Assembly (NCBI GenBank): GCA_965116055.1
Contig: OZ220466.1
Span: 2,728,001-2,792,000 of the forward strand
Reading direction: 5' to 3'
Origin: Bin55 sp965116055
GTDB lineage: Bacteria > Pseudomonadota > Gammaproteobacteria > Pseudomonadales > Azotimanducaceae
Length of the DNA stretch: 64,000 bases
Each line of letters begins with the position of its first letter. Within the stretch, counting starts at the first letter, position 1. The notes under the pieces were generated by a model, which made no database searches, was not told the DNA's origin, and saw only the letters and a program-made list of their open reading frames with translations. The position numbers and the translations under genes are program-made. This document shows, one piece after another, positions 51,802 through 61,350 of the stretch.

Positions 51802-53486
51802 CGCGGAGGCTTTCTCAAAACGTGATAGCGATTAACGGCTAAGCCATCGAACGAAGACCTGGTACCGTCAGGCCATTTCACATGGACAGTTTGAGGTTTG
51901 GAACTTTCGCCTAAGCCGAACACTATCCGGGCGTCACTTGCCGAGGCATAACTACCGTCCATATGCACAGTCTTACGTTCAGCCGAGTCAGATTCCAGCC
52001 AAACGACAGCGCCAACGCCATCACGCTCGTCAATCATCGCGCGCACGCCGATCCAACGTTCGCGTACGCCGTTGTTGGCACGCGAATCATTCTGTTGAAT
52101 GCGCAACCGGCCGTCGTTGTTTGAGACCACGAGATCAATATCGCCATCGTTATCTAGATCTGCCATCGCCACGCCGCGACTCACTTCCTCAAACCGATTT
52201 AGTGAAAAACTGGCGTGCTCCTCAAAATTGCCGTATCCATCATTGACGAATAGCTGGTTCGTTTGTCGTAGCGGCGGCTCAATGCGCTGTGCAATCTGTG
52301 AGTCGATCATCGACACCGATCCATTTGCAACGAACAAGTCCGAGTCACCGTCGTTTTCAACATCGAAAAACACGGTTCCGAAGCCCGTCTTCGAGAGACT
52401 CGGCGGTCCTAATCCCGTAGCGATTGACTGGTCGGAAAACCAGCCGGCGTGTTCAAAGGTATAAAGCGTGTTGCTCTCTTTGAGATCGTGCGTTAAAAAA
52501 ATATCCGGGTCAAAGTCGCGATCCACATCCGCGATAGCCACGCCCATACTCGCTTCCCGCATACCGTGTCCGTTGACCGCGATACCGCTTAATAGGGCAT
52601 CTTCCTCGAATGTCGCGCCGGTCCGATTCAGCCACAAGAAATTCATCGCCATGTCATTCGCAACGTAGATATCGGGTTTGCCGTCCGCGTTTAGGTCGTC
52701 GACAATGACCCCCATCCCCCTTTCGTTACGACTCTGAATACCTGAATTCACGGACATGTCTTGAAACGAACCCTTGCCATCGTTGATGAACAGTTGGTCC
52801 AGTTGCGGTTCGAAATTGCTGGGCGCACAGTAGCCTATCCGCAACGACAAACGTCGACAAGCTCTGTACTCATCTAAAAGCGGAAACGCTACATAGTTCG
52901 CCACATACAAATCAAGCCACCCATCATTGTTTAGATCCGCGAAACTACCGGAGAGCGACCATGCAGTGTCCTGTGCAATGGGCGAATCAAGCACCTCAGT
53001 GAACTTTCCAGCGTCATTGCGAAACAGCTGATTACGACCGAAATTCAGGAGAACCAAATCAATGTCTCCGTCGTTGTCGATATCTCCGGTGACGATTCCC
53101 ATGCCGTATTGCGTTGCAGCCAATCCAATACGATCGGTTACATCTACAAATCGCAGCTTATCTCCTTTGCTGACGTTGCGGAAAAGGCGATCGCCGGGCA
53201 AGTTACCGGTTCGATATTTCAACGGACCGCCTTGAATCGCCCAAATATCCAACTTGCCATCGCCATCGAAATCAAGCACACCAACACCCGCACCAGTGAT
53301 TTCTACAGTCCACCGCTTACCGATCGCACCGCTTTGATGGACGAATGAGACACCTGCCGCTTCCGATACCTCCTGGAATGCGATTTCCGCATTCGTGTGA
53401 ACCGATAAGCTCAAACAACTAAGACACGCTATTTTTAGAGCCCACACTAGGTTTAGCTGCGGACTACCGACGGTGGAAATTTGCAT
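51798..53486 (-). CDS. CRTAC1-family FG-GAP/ASPIC-UnbV secreted protein (type B, no. 2)
   Basis: 562 residues from the ATG at 53486 (a TTG two codons upstream is also open). It has a Sec-like signal around KIACLSCLSLSVHTNAE. Type B opening GVGVLDFDGDGKLDIWAIQG. FG-GAP loops GDIDNDGDID, DLNNDGWLD, DLNADGKPD, DVDRDFDPD, DVENDGDSD and DLDNDGDID; ASPIC/UnbV C-terminus SYASASDARIVFGLGES. It is first in the run CRTAC1-TPR-SEL1 x3, divergent from rho. Ca2+-dependent surface or periplasmic binding is inferred. Confidence 0.88.
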   Translation of the reverse strand: MQISTVGSPQLNLVWALKIACLSCLSLSVHTNAEIAFQEVSEAAGVSFVHQSGAIGKRWTVEITGAGVGVLDFDGDGKLDIWAIQGGPLKYRTGNLPGDRLFRNVSKGDKLRFVDVTDRIGLAATQYGMGIVTGDIDNDGDIDLVLLNFGRNQLFRNDAGKFTEVLDSPIAQDTAWSLSGSFADLNNDGWLDLYVANYVAFPLLDEYRACRRLSLRIGYCAPSNFEPQLDQLFINDGKGSFQDMSVNSGIQSRNERGMGVIVDDLNADGKPDIYVANDMAMNFLWLNRTGATFEEDALLSGIAVNGHGMREASMGVAIADVDRDFDPDIFLTHDLKESNTLYTFEHAGWFSDQSIATGLGPPSLSKTGFGTVFFDVENDGDSDLFVANGSVSMIDSQIAQRIEPPLRQTNQLFVNDGYGNFEEHASFSLNRFEEVSRGVAMADLDNDGDIDLVVSNNDGRLRIQQNDSRANNGVRERWIGVRAMIDERDGVGAVVWLESDSAERKTVHMDGSYASASDARIVFGLGESSKPQTVHVKWPDGTRSSFDGLAVNRYHVLRKPPR

Positions 53487-53699
53487 TTTCAAATTATTGT
53501 GCCATCTAAGCCAATACCACCTGCAAATTCCTCATTGATCATATCTTGGTATCTAAACTGGATAATTGAGTGCTAAAATCTTCCCTACCGTAGGCAGTAC
53601 GCCTTCTCAATCGTTGTTCTGACGGTTGTCGAACTTATCTTAACGTTTTCAATTGCGCGGCTTGTGCATGGCAACTTCCCTTCAAATCATGAAGCTAAC

Positions 53700-54974
53700 A
53701 TGGTGAACCTATCCGATCTAAAACAAAAACCAATTGACGAATTACTTTCTATCGCAGAAGAACACGGTGTCGAGCATCTTCATCGAGCTAAACATCCCGA
53801 AATCATCGTGGGGATCCTACGCAAGTTAACAAAACAGGGAGAGGAGATAAGAGGCGAAGGCACATTAGAAATACACAACGATGGCTACGGTTTTCTACGT
53901 TCACCCTTTACTAGCTACATGGCCGGGCCCGACGACATATACGTATCGCACACTCAAATTCGACGCTTGGGTTTGCGAACCGGAGACAGTATTTCCGGAA
54001 AGATCCGCGCCCCTCGAAACGGTAATAGCGAACGTTATTTTGCGCTCACGCGCATTGATAACATCAATCAAGAACAAGTCGATACGAAACAACGTCGGCG
54101 CCAAATCCTCTTTGAGAACCTTACGCCGTTGTTTCCGAACAAACGTCTTACTCTGGAACGCGGTAACGGTAGCACCGAAGATCTATCAGGGCGCATCGTC
54201 GACTTTATCGCGCCTATCGGCAAGGGACAACGCGGCCTGATCGTATCGCCACCGAAAGCCGGCAAAACGTTAATGCTGCAAGCTATCGCCCAATCCATCA
54301 CGGCCAACGATCCGGACGTCACGCTCATCGTGTTACTCATTGATGAGCGCCCCGAAGAAGTGACTGAAATGAAAAGTCTTGTCAACGCAGAAGTTGTGGC
54401 AAGTACGTTCGATGAATCCCACAAACGCCACATTCAAGTGGCTGAGATGGTCATCGAGAAAGCCAAGCGTCTGGTCGAGCAAAAGCGAGATGTCGTCATT
54501 CTGCTGGATTCGATAACGCGTTTAGCGCGTGCTTACAACACCGCCACCCCAACGACTGGTCGAGTCCTGACCGGTGGCGTCGATGCCAATGCACTTGAAC
54601 GACCGAAACGATTTTTCGGTGCGGCTCGAAACATTGAAGAAGGCGGCAGCCTCACTATCGTGGCCACCGCACTAATCGAAACCGGTTCGCGCATGGACGA
54701 CGTGATTTACGAAGAATTCAAGGGAACAGGCAATCAAGAATTACACCTTGAACGACGGATGGCTGAAAGTCGAATCTATCCCGCCATCAACATTAGGCGT
54801 TCCGGTACACGACGCGAAGAATTGCTCTTAAGCGACGACGACCGTCAGCGCGTATGGATTCTGCGTAAGCTAGTGGACGAGATGGATGATCTCGAAGCCC
54901 TTGAGTTCGTTATCAGCCGGCTGAAAGAAACGCGTACAAACGAACAATTTTTTGCATCAATGAAGATTCAGTAG
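53700..54974 (+). CDS. rho: Transcription termination factor Rho
   Basis: 424 residues from the ATG at 53700 (MVNLSDLKQKPIDELL, the conserved opening); the frame extends 12 codons upstream to a GTG. RNA-binding cold-shock-like domain: GYGFLRSPFTSYMAGPDDIY. ATPase core: P-loop SPPKAGKTLMLQ, Walker B VVILLDSITRLARAYN, Q-loop/R-loop region GGVDANALERPKRFFGAARN and RMAESRIYPAINI. It is an RNA-dependent hexameric helicase that terminates transcription. The ~200-nt leader between it and the divergent CRTAC1 gene could hold Rho's usual autoregulatory region. It is convergent with hemY (8-nt gap). Confidence 0.98.
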   Translation: MVNLSDLKQKPIDELLSIAEEHGVEHLHRAKHPEIIVGILRKLTKQGEEIRGEGTLEIHNDGYGFLRSPFTSYMAGPDDIYVSHTQIRRLGLRTGDSISGKIRAPRNGNSERYFALTRIDNINQEQVDTKQRRRQILFENLTPLFPNKRLTLERGNGSTEDLSGRIVDFIAPIGKGQRGLIVSPPKAGKTLMLQAIAQSITANDPDVTLIVLLIDERPEEVTEMKSLVNAEVVASTFDESHKRHIQVAEMVIEKAKRLVEQKRDVVILLDSITRLARAYNTATPTTGRVLTGGVDANALERPKRFFGAARNIEEGGSLTIVATALIETGSRMDDVIYEEFKGTGNQELHLERRMAESRIYPAINIRRSGTRREELLLSDDDRQRVWILRKLVDEMDDLEALEFVISRLKETRTNEQFFASMKIQ

Positions 54975-54982
54975 TACCAACT

Positions 54983-56158
54983 TCACACTTCCGCGAGACT
55001 TCGCTTCAGGTTCTCTAAAGCGTCCTTCGCGCGTTGCGGCATACCTGATTCAAGATGCAACTCGGCGAGTTCCAGCTCTGCAGCAATTCCTCCGCCCAAT
55101 CTAACACTTCGCTCAATATAGTTCTCCGCGTCCTTTATGCGACCGAGTCGTCTATAGAAGCGTCCTAACACAAGATTGAGATCGGGATCTCCTTGGTGTT
55201 CGCTTTGCCACTCTTCAGCCATCTTCAATTGCTTTTCTGCATTGCCTTCCAGACTCCCAAAGACCCGGACCCAAGCGCCACGCCATTGTCGTTTTAATGC
55301 CCGTTCAAGCATTCGGATGGCAGCATCAACCCGATCGTGAGCGCTTAACGCTTCAACATAAGCTAGAACCAGAGCTTCGTCGTACTTGTAAGCGCGCGGC
55401 ACAGCATGCCAGACGTTTGACAACCCATCCTCTTCTGCGGCTTGGATTCGCCCAATCCAACTCGCTACCGTCAGTTCGCGTATGACATCGTCTGAGGCAA
55501 AGCTCAAACGAGAAAGTACACCTACATACTCAAGGGCTGCGACCCAGTCTTTCTGTTCATGGCTGTACTCAACCAAACGTAATAAAGCTGGCGCACATTG
55601 AGGATGCACTTCCAACAGGCGTTTGAATGCAATAACACCCTCTCGTTTTTGTTCAGCGTACAACCTGGAAGCCGCGGCAAATAGTTGTAACGCAGGGGTA
55701 TCGTTATGGCACAGTCTCATCGCATCTTGGCGGAGCTCCTCCGCTTTAGCATGCGCACCTATCCGTTCCGCAAGCTCGCTAGCGCGCATGAAATGCAATA
55801 GTGGATACGGACTGTGCGAACCCGCTGCAATGAGTAGCCGTATCGCTTCAACTGTATTACCGTTGGCTTCTTCTTCTAGAGCTCGACAGGTCTGTGCCTG
55901 CGCGGTTTGAGAACGTTTGGCGCTAAACCACCGAGCGAGTTTTGAATTTCTAAACGCGAGCGTGCGTACGACTCGGGCAACGCCATAAACCGCAAACGCC
56001 ATAACGAGGATGGCCGCAAGCGCACCCCACAAGGTTGTACTTACCGCCCATTCACCGTACGCGACCAACACATGGCCCGCATCCATCGCCATCAGGACGC
56101 CAAGGTAGATTGCACTTACAGCGACTGCTAGGACAAGTGCGACCCGGACTGCGATCAC
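54983..56158 (-). CDS. hemY: HemY-like protein: membrane anchor plus TPR repeats
   Basis: 391 residues. Two N-terminal membrane segments (ALVLAVAVSAIYLGVLMAM; ALAAILVMAFAVYGVARVV) correspond to the HemY_N domain, followed by TPRs (RLLEVHPQCAPALLRLVEYS, GRFYRRLGRIKDAENYIER). In gammaproteobacteria this gene follows hemX in the haem operon; its biochemical role is unclear and it is distinct from the protoporphyrinogen oxidase also called HemY. It lies 4 nt after hemX and ends 8 nt from the convergent rho stop. Confidence 0.85.
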   Translation of the reverse strand: MIAVRVALVLAVAVSAIYLGVLMAMDAGHVLVAYGEWAVSTTLWGALAAILVMAFAVYGVARVVRTLAFRNSKLARWFSAKRSQTAQAQTCRALEEEANGNTVEAIRLLIAAGSHSPYPLLHFMRASELAERIGAHAKAEELRQDAMRLCHNDTPALQLFAAASRLYAEQKREGVIAFKRLLEVHPQCAPALLRLVEYSHEQKDWVAALEYVGVLSRLSFASDDVIRELTVASWIGRIQAAEEDGLSNVWHAVPRAYKYDEALVLAYVEALSAHDRVDAAIRMLERALKRQWRGAWVRVFGSLEGNAEKQLKMAEEWQSEHQGDPDLNLVLGRFYRRLGRIKDAENYIERSVRLGGGIAAELELAELHLESGMPQRAKDALENLKRSLAEV

Positions 56159-56162
56159 AGCG

Positions 56163-57185
56163 CTAAAGCCTCTCCCCCACTGAAGTCTTTGAGTTAGACG
56201 CTAACCAATCAAGGGCTTGTTGTATCGGCTCGTGCGGCGACGGTAATTCCATCGCTAGCAGTGCACGCAGCTCACCTCGTATGACACCCAGCTGTCGCCC
56301 ATTGGTACTGTCAAACCCATCAAGCAATACGAGCGCATGACCCAGCTCTTCTCTGAATGAGTCCATTTGGAGCAAATCGAAACTAGCGCGTGCATACACG
56401 ACGTGAAGTAACGCGCTAGTTCCTGTCGAATCGAATCCAGCTTGGGATACGCTAGACTCATTCGGTCGCTCAATTCGACGTATGCGATAGACTCGCTTCA
56501 ACGCGTCCATGACTTGCGATGCAAAGCTTTCCGATTCAGTTTCGATCGTGTGGTCAAATTCTGACGAATTAGCGAACGTGATCGGTTGACGCACCGCGTC
56601 TTCACTCAGCGTCATAGTCATTCTCGCTATTAAATTGCCAATGCGTTCGCGAATTGCGTCATGATCGGCAGCGCTGAGCCGATCAACGGCATCTATCGCG
56701 ACGTCAATCATTTCAATGAGCTCGCTATCCGCCGCCACGGCCATGGCGGTTTGTCGAGCCTGGAACAATGCAGCTCTTGCCGATTTCAAGCGCTCAACTC
56801 GACTGGTCTCCACCTGCGCTCGGAGCAAATCAATCGTCAGGGCGTCCATTGGATCTCGTTTAGACGTCCTGTCGACTTCGACCGAGGTAGATAAATCTGG
56901 CCGAAATTGCGGATCCACCTGCGCCGCCTCTACGATGTCCGTACTCAATTCAGTTGAAGCGCGCGGATCTTCGTTAGCCAAGTCTATGGTTTCAATGGTT
57001 GATTCCCCTGGCACCGGCGGTTCGATAAACCCTAATCTAGTAATAAACGACCGCAATGGCACAGCCCAATGCAGAGCTGCCATGGTCGTGCAGCCTAGCA
57101 TGCCGAACACGACGATTGACACAAGCCAATGTCGTACGGATTTCGCCACGCCGAGGGGTTGGGCTTCATCCAGTTCAGTCATCAT
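56163..57185 (-). CDS. hemX: HemX-like inner-membrane protein
   Basis: 340 residues. A single N-terminal membrane segment (LVSIVVFGMLGCTTMAALHW) precedes a long periplasmic, helix-rich region with the family-typical DLLRAQVETSRVERLKSARA and VYARASFDLLQMD blocks. Though sometimes labelled uroporphyrinogen III methyltransferase, HemX has no methylase motifs here; the label rests on operon position between hemD (4-nt gap) and hemY. It is divergent in sequence, so the call relies partly on context. Confidence 0.8.
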   Translation of the reverse strand: MMTELDEAQPLGVAKSVRHWLVSIVVFGMLGCTTMAALHWAVPLRSFITRLGFIEPPVPGESTIETIDLANEDPRASTELSTDIVEAAQVDPQFRPDLSTSVEVDRTSKRDPMDALTIDLLRAQVETSRVERLKSARAALFQARQTAMAVAADSELIEMIDVAIDAVDRLSAADHDAIRERIGNLIARMTMTLSEDAVRQPITFANSSEFDHTIETESESFASQVMDALKRVYRIRRIERPNESSVSQAGFDSTGTSALLHVVYARASFDLLQMDSFREELGHALVLLDGFDSTNGRQLGVIRGELRALLAMELPSPHEPIQQALDWLASNSKTSVGERL

Positions 57186-57189
57186 AGCC

Positions 57190-57876
57190 TTAAAGTGTCA
57201 ACCGCCTTACTACGTGTGCGAAAGATCTCGGCGATGCGTCCCCTACAACATAAAGTTTCTCCAAGCCAACCTTCAACGCCCTTATCGCAATACGGCGACT
57301 TGCAAATAACAGCGATGGGTTAAAAGGATCCCAAATGCTTTGCCGTTTGGCAACCGCAACGAAACGATCCAGTGCCAACATACTGCTCAGTTCGACCATA
57401 GAACAGAGCGAGACGCATCTCGGCAGGCGGTCTGCAAACCTTCGACGATATACTGCCAAGCACTTGACGTCGTAACCTGCGTCTTGCAGGCGATGCGAAA
57501 GAAAGTTCCGACCATCCTCCCCGCACACGATCAAGACCGACGAGCCGCGCCTTAACGTCGAACTGACTTCCGACAAAAGTCCTTCAGAATTTGACTGCCG
57601 AGGCAATCTGCTTGCAACGTTCAATGTCGCAAGTGCCCGTTGTGTCGCGCGCCCGATGGCCAAGATGTGTTTTGCACCAATCGAAGCAACGTCGCTGTGA
57701 TGCACGGCGTGTTGAGATAGAAACACTGCGAGATCGAACGCCACTTTTGGTTGCACGACATCAATTTTCTCAATCTCGATCAACGGACATACGATCGTAT
57801 TGACGCCTTCGTACCGAAGACGATGAGCCATAGTAGAAGCGCCTGGCGCCGTACGCGTGATCCAGATTCGATTCAT
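57190..57876 (-). CDS. hemD: Uroporphyrinogen-III synthase
   Basis: 228 residues, near the usual 240-260. It cyclises and inverts hydroxymethylbilane to uroporphyrinogen III. The sequence is poorly conserved, as normal for HemD. Visible family features are the N-terminal WITRTAPGASTMAHRL, the LAIGRATQRAL segment, ILIVCGEDGR-like VLIVCGEDGRNFL and the second-domain VYRRRFADRLP. It overlaps hemC by 4 nt and is followed by hemX, the standard order. Confidence 0.88.
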   Translation of the reverse strand: MNRIWITRTAPGASTMAHRLRYEGVNTIVCPLIEIEKIDVVQPKVAFDLAVFLSQHAVHHSDVASIGAKHILAIGRATQRALATLNVASRLPRQSNSEGLLSEVSSTLRRGSSVLIVCGEDGRNFLSHRLQDAGYDVKCLAVYRRRFADRLPRCVSLCSMVELSSMLALDRFVAVAKRQSIWDPFNPSLLFASRRIAIRALKVGLEKLYVVGDASPRSFAHVVRRLTL

Positions 57877-58814
57877 GTAGCTGGCGATAGTAAGGTAACT
57901 GCGCCTTCCTTGAGCAATCGTTCCCCAACCGTGTCCGCCACAGTAGTCGCATCGGCGCCAATTGATTTTGCGTAGATCGCTTGATCGCCCGTCGCTGACA
58001 ACGCCGCCGCAATAACACGGTACCTATCGCCTACTCGCTCGCAATATGCGCCGAAAGCCGTTGCGCAATCGGCACCGATGGCCTCGGCTATTGAACGTTC
58101 TACACTCGTGGAAGTCTGAACGTCAGCATCTGTCAGGCAGTCAATGCGTCGTTTTATGTCGGTACGTTTTTGATGCCATTCAGCAGCCAGAATACCTTGA
58201 CAAGGGGCCGGTACAAACTCATCGGTCGGCAATGCGAATCGCCTCGGTCGCTCAAGGCCTAATCGTTGCAACCCTGCCGCAGCAAGCACTAACCCATCGA
58301 CTTGCCCCTCCGCCAACATCTTTAATCTCGTCTGCACGTTACCTCGAACCGCGAGGAACGTACGACGTTTGAATATGTGAAGTAATAACGCCCGACGACG
58401 TCCGCTTGAGGTGCCTATTTTCGCGTCAGGCGGTAACTCATTGAGCGACATGTCGCTCACGAATACATCGTGAGCGGCGCCGCGTAGTCCAATACTTTGT
58501 ACTACGAGATCTGAGTGAAGACGAAGCGGTACATCCTTCATGCTGTGCACCGCGACATCCGCATGGCCTTCAATGAGCGCTGTCTCAAGTTCCTTCAGGA
58601 AAAGCCCTTTATTGCCTTCGCGACGAAGAGATGCTTCCGAGGAGGTGTCTCCAGTCGTCGTCATAGGCAGCAACTCGCAACGGGTCAATGGGTCGGCGGT
58701 CTCAATCAATTGCTTAACGTAGTTTGCTTGTCTCAATGCAAGCGGACTGCGTCGCGTCGCGATTCGAATGATGTGCTGACCCACTACGACGAAGTTGCGC
58801 TTTAACACGATCAA
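57873..58814 (-). CDS. hemC: Hydroxymethylbilane synthase (porphobilinogen deaminase)
   Basis: 313 residues from a TTG; a GTG at 58784, just before GQHIIRIATRRSPLAL, is the more likely start by comparison with other HemC proteins. It polymerises four porphobilinogens to hydroxymethylbilane. Motifs: DVAVHSMKDVPL, GTSSGRRRALLL, VRGNVQTRLKML, APCQGILAAE. The dipyrromethane-binding Cys is in AIGADCATAFGAYC. It is the first gene of hemCDXY and divergent from argH. Confidence 0.95.
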   Translation of the reverse strand: MIVLKRNFVVVGQHIIRIATRRSPLALRQANYVKQLIETADPLTRCELLPMTTTGDTSSEASLRREGNKGLFLKELETALIEGHADVAVHSMKDVPLRLHSDLVVQSIGLRGAAHDVFVSDMSLNELPPDAKIGTSSGRRRALLLHIFKRRTFLAVRGNVQTRLKMLAEGQVDGLVLAAAGLQRLGLERPRRFALPTDEFVPAPCQGILAAEWHQKRTDIKRRIDCLTDADVQTSTSVERSIAEAIGADCATAFGAYCERVGDRYRVIAAALSATGDQAIYAKSIGADATTVADTVGERLLKEGAVTLLSPAT

Positions 58815-58959
58815 GGCAAACGGGACTCGAATTATTGGCTTATCCTTCTTTTCAATGGCAGGTAGTCGTTGGCATTTTTGTGGCTTCTTGTTACACGCGA
58901 ACGAATAGTTCTACACTTTACGCCGTTTTTCCCTATTGGAATTCGACTCACATAAGCGT

Positions 58960-60342
58960 ATGGCAACTCAAAAACCTTGGGGCGGGCGCTTTTCCGGCAA
59001 AACGGATGAATTCGTTGAAGCATTTACGGCTTCTGTTCATTTCGATTCGCGCTTGGGCGAAATTGACGCTCGTTGTTCCCAAGCACACGCGCAGACGCTG
59101 CTCAATGCTGGCATTCTGGATCAAGCGGAACACACGGCTATCGTAGATGGGCTTCAAACGATCGTTAACGAAATCCATGCCGGAACTTTTCCCTGGAACA
59201 CCGCGCTAGAAGACGTGCATATGAATATCGAAGCACGGTTGACGGCGCTAGTCGGCGAGCCCGGCCGCAAGCTGCACACCGCGCGTTCGCGCAACGATCA
59301 AGTCGCAAGTGCGTTCAAGCTGTATTTGATCGAACAATACGATGGTTTACGCAAAACTTTGATCGAGTTGCAACGCGCCTTGCTAGACCAAGCCGCGCAA
59401 CACACTGCAACCGTCATGCCCGGATTCACCCACGTACAAAACGCTCAACCGGTGACCTTTGGACATCATCTCATGGCTTGGTTTGAAATGTTCGATCGCG
59501 ACATCTCAAGGCTCGACGATTGGCGACGACGCACCAATATATCACCAATGGGGAGCGCTGCACTTGCTGGTACGAGCTACCCTATTGACCGTACCGTATT
59601 TCAGAGAGCGATGGGCTTTGACGGCCTAACCCGAAATTCCCTGGACGCAGTGAGCGACCGTGATTACGCCATCGAGCTCGTCGCTGCGTTAAGTACGATC
59701 ATGCTGCATTTATCACGGTGTTGTGAAGAAACGATTCTTTGGAATTCGCCAGCATTTAGGTTCATCTCGCTACCTGACGAACTTTGCACGGGCTCAAGCA
59801 TCATGCCGCAAAAGAAAAATCCCGATGTCGCAGAGCTGATACGCGGAAAAAGCGGCCGAGTAATTGGTCACTTAAATGGCTTGCTCGTGTTAATGAAAGG
59901 ACAGCCATTGGCATACAACCGAGACAATCAGGAAGACAAAGAGGCTGTATTCGATGCACTGGACACCACAACCCATTGCATCCATGCTATGACACTCCTG
60001 GTAAGAGGCATGCGAGCACAGGTCGACTGCATGCGTGAGCTAGCGGAAAAGGGTCATCCAACCGCAACCGATATGGCAGATTGGCTCGTCCGTCAAGGTA
60101 TCCCGTTTCGCTCCGCGCATGAGATATGCGGCAAGGCAGTCACACTCGCAGATCAGAGACAGGTCGAAATTTACGAACTGTCCCTTGATGAATTAAAGGA
60201 ACTATGTCCTGCCTTCGATACTTCTGTATTCGAATGTTTGACATTAGAAGGATCCATTGCCTCGCGCAGTCATCCTGGCGGCACAGCTCCCGATACGGTC
60301 AGACGCGCTATTGACACGGCACGCGCCCAACTCGGCAACTGA
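58960..60342 (+). CDS. argH: Argininosuccinate lyase
   Basis: 460 residues from the ATG at 58960 (MATQKPWGGRFSGKTDEFVE). The frame is open 8 codons upstream, but the WGGRF start is the family norm. It cleaves argininosuccinate to arginine and fumarate. Motifs: HTARSRNDQVA, the signature loop GSSIMPQKKNPDVAELIRGK, TAQPVTFGHH-like NAQPVTFGHHLMAW, and a C-terminal SRSHPGGTAPD. It is divergent from hemC with ~145 nt between, as in many gammaproteobacteria. Confidence 0.97.
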   Translation: MATQKPWGGRFSGKTDEFVEAFTASVHFDSRLGEIDARCSQAHAQTLLNAGILDQAEHTAIVDGLQTIVNEIHAGTFPWNTALEDVHMNIEARLTALVGEPGRKLHTARSRNDQVASAFKLYLIEQYDGLRKTLIELQRALLDQAAQHTATVMPGFTHVQNAQPVTFGHHLMAWFEMFDRDISRLDDWRRRTNISPMGSAALAGTSYPIDRTVFQRAMGFDGLTRNSLDAVSDRDYAIELVAALSTIMLHLSRCCEETILWNSPAFRFISLPDELCTGSSIMPQKKNPDVAELIRGKSGRVIGHLNGLLVLMKGQPLAYNRDNQEDKEAVFDALDTTTHCIHAMTLLVRGMRAQVDCMRELAEKGHPTATDMADWLVRQGIPFRSAHEICGKAVTLADQRQVEIYELSLDELKELCPAFDTSVFECLTLEGSIASRSHPGGTAPDTVRRAIDTARAQLGN

Positions 60343-60687
60343 TCCTATCACACCCCAGCATCGTTCATTCTTTCTTTTAGGCTCTTATGTAATCAAATGT
60401 TGATTTGAGCTAGCATATGGCTAAAATTATGGGAATTACGCAGGAAAGTTGACAAGCAATTCGGTTAAGTCGCATTCAGACCTATCCTGCTTGGGATTCA
60501 GAGATCGTCATTATTTCTATCAGTTTTTCAGTTTTCAGCTTCGTCTAAAACAGCCCCAAAGTCTCTCCATCCGATTCCGCCAACCGTCAATACCCCAAGT
60601 TGCCTTAAATCCGTCCATGGCTTGTATGCGACACAAATTGTCGCATGGATAACTATATTATCACCAACTATAAATTGAACAAAAAGA
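60343..60687. other. Gap between argH and transposase pseudogene, with an inverted repeat
   Basis: About 345 nt with no supportable gene. An inverted repeat TGCGACA-CAAAT-TGTCGCA lies at 60627-60645, about 40 nt upstream of the transposase ATG; it could be an element end or a transcriptional hairpin. The ORF at 60449-60652 has no motif. Confidence 0.4.
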
Positions 60688-61350
60688 ATGGATAGAAAAA
60701 CAGTAACCCTCTCTTTATTTGACTTGATGGGGATGTTCCCTACTCAAGACTCCGCCAGAGAGTATTTTGAGAAGCTGCGATGGTTTGATAAAGCGAGTTG
60801 TGCCGGTGTTGTGCTACGACCAAGGTAACAAAGAACAAGAAGGTCAAGGGTCGTTTCTGGTGCGGGCATTGTCGCAAGTACTTCAATGCTCTCACCGATA
60901 CGCCACTGGAATACGCAAAAATTGATATTCGTAAATGGATTGACGCCGCTTACTTACTAGTAACTGCTCGTAAAGGCATCTCGGCTTTGCAGCTCAGTAA
61001 AGAGCTGCATGTCGCTTACAACACGGCTTGGTATATGCTCATGCGATTGCGTATTGGAGCTGCTTCTAGTGGCATTGAGTTGGAAGATGAAGTGGAGCCC
61101 GATGAGATGTATCTCGGCGGCTTGGAAGGAAATAAACATGCCTGCAAGAAGATGAATCAAGGTCGGGGCGCGACAGTTAAACAGGCGGTGCTGGGGATGC
61201 GTCAACGGAACCGCAAGCTGGTCGCCATGCCGCTAAATCAACTAAAGCTGCTGAAATTCAAATGCGCATCATGGAACATGTGGTGGAAGGCTCAACGATC
61301 ACACAGATGAGCATCATTCTTATGACAATCTAGTTGACCTGGACTACACC
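60688..61350 (+). pseudogene. IS1595-family (ISXO2-like) transposase, frameshifted and truncated
   Basis: Frame 1 from the ATG at 60688 reads VTLSLFDLMGMF and QDSAREYFEKLRW, then runs to a stop at 60828. A second frame picks up near 60798 with a zinc-ribbon stretch (CRCC to CGHC), FNALTDTPLEYAKIDIRKW, ISALQLSKELHVAYNTAWYM and DEMYLGGLEGNKH. A third frame gives TKAAEIQMRIMEHVVEGSTI, and a fourth DEHHSYDNLVDLDYT. The third catalytic acidic region is missing and the sequence ends at the next gene. At least three frameshifts mean it is inactive. Confidence 0.85.
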
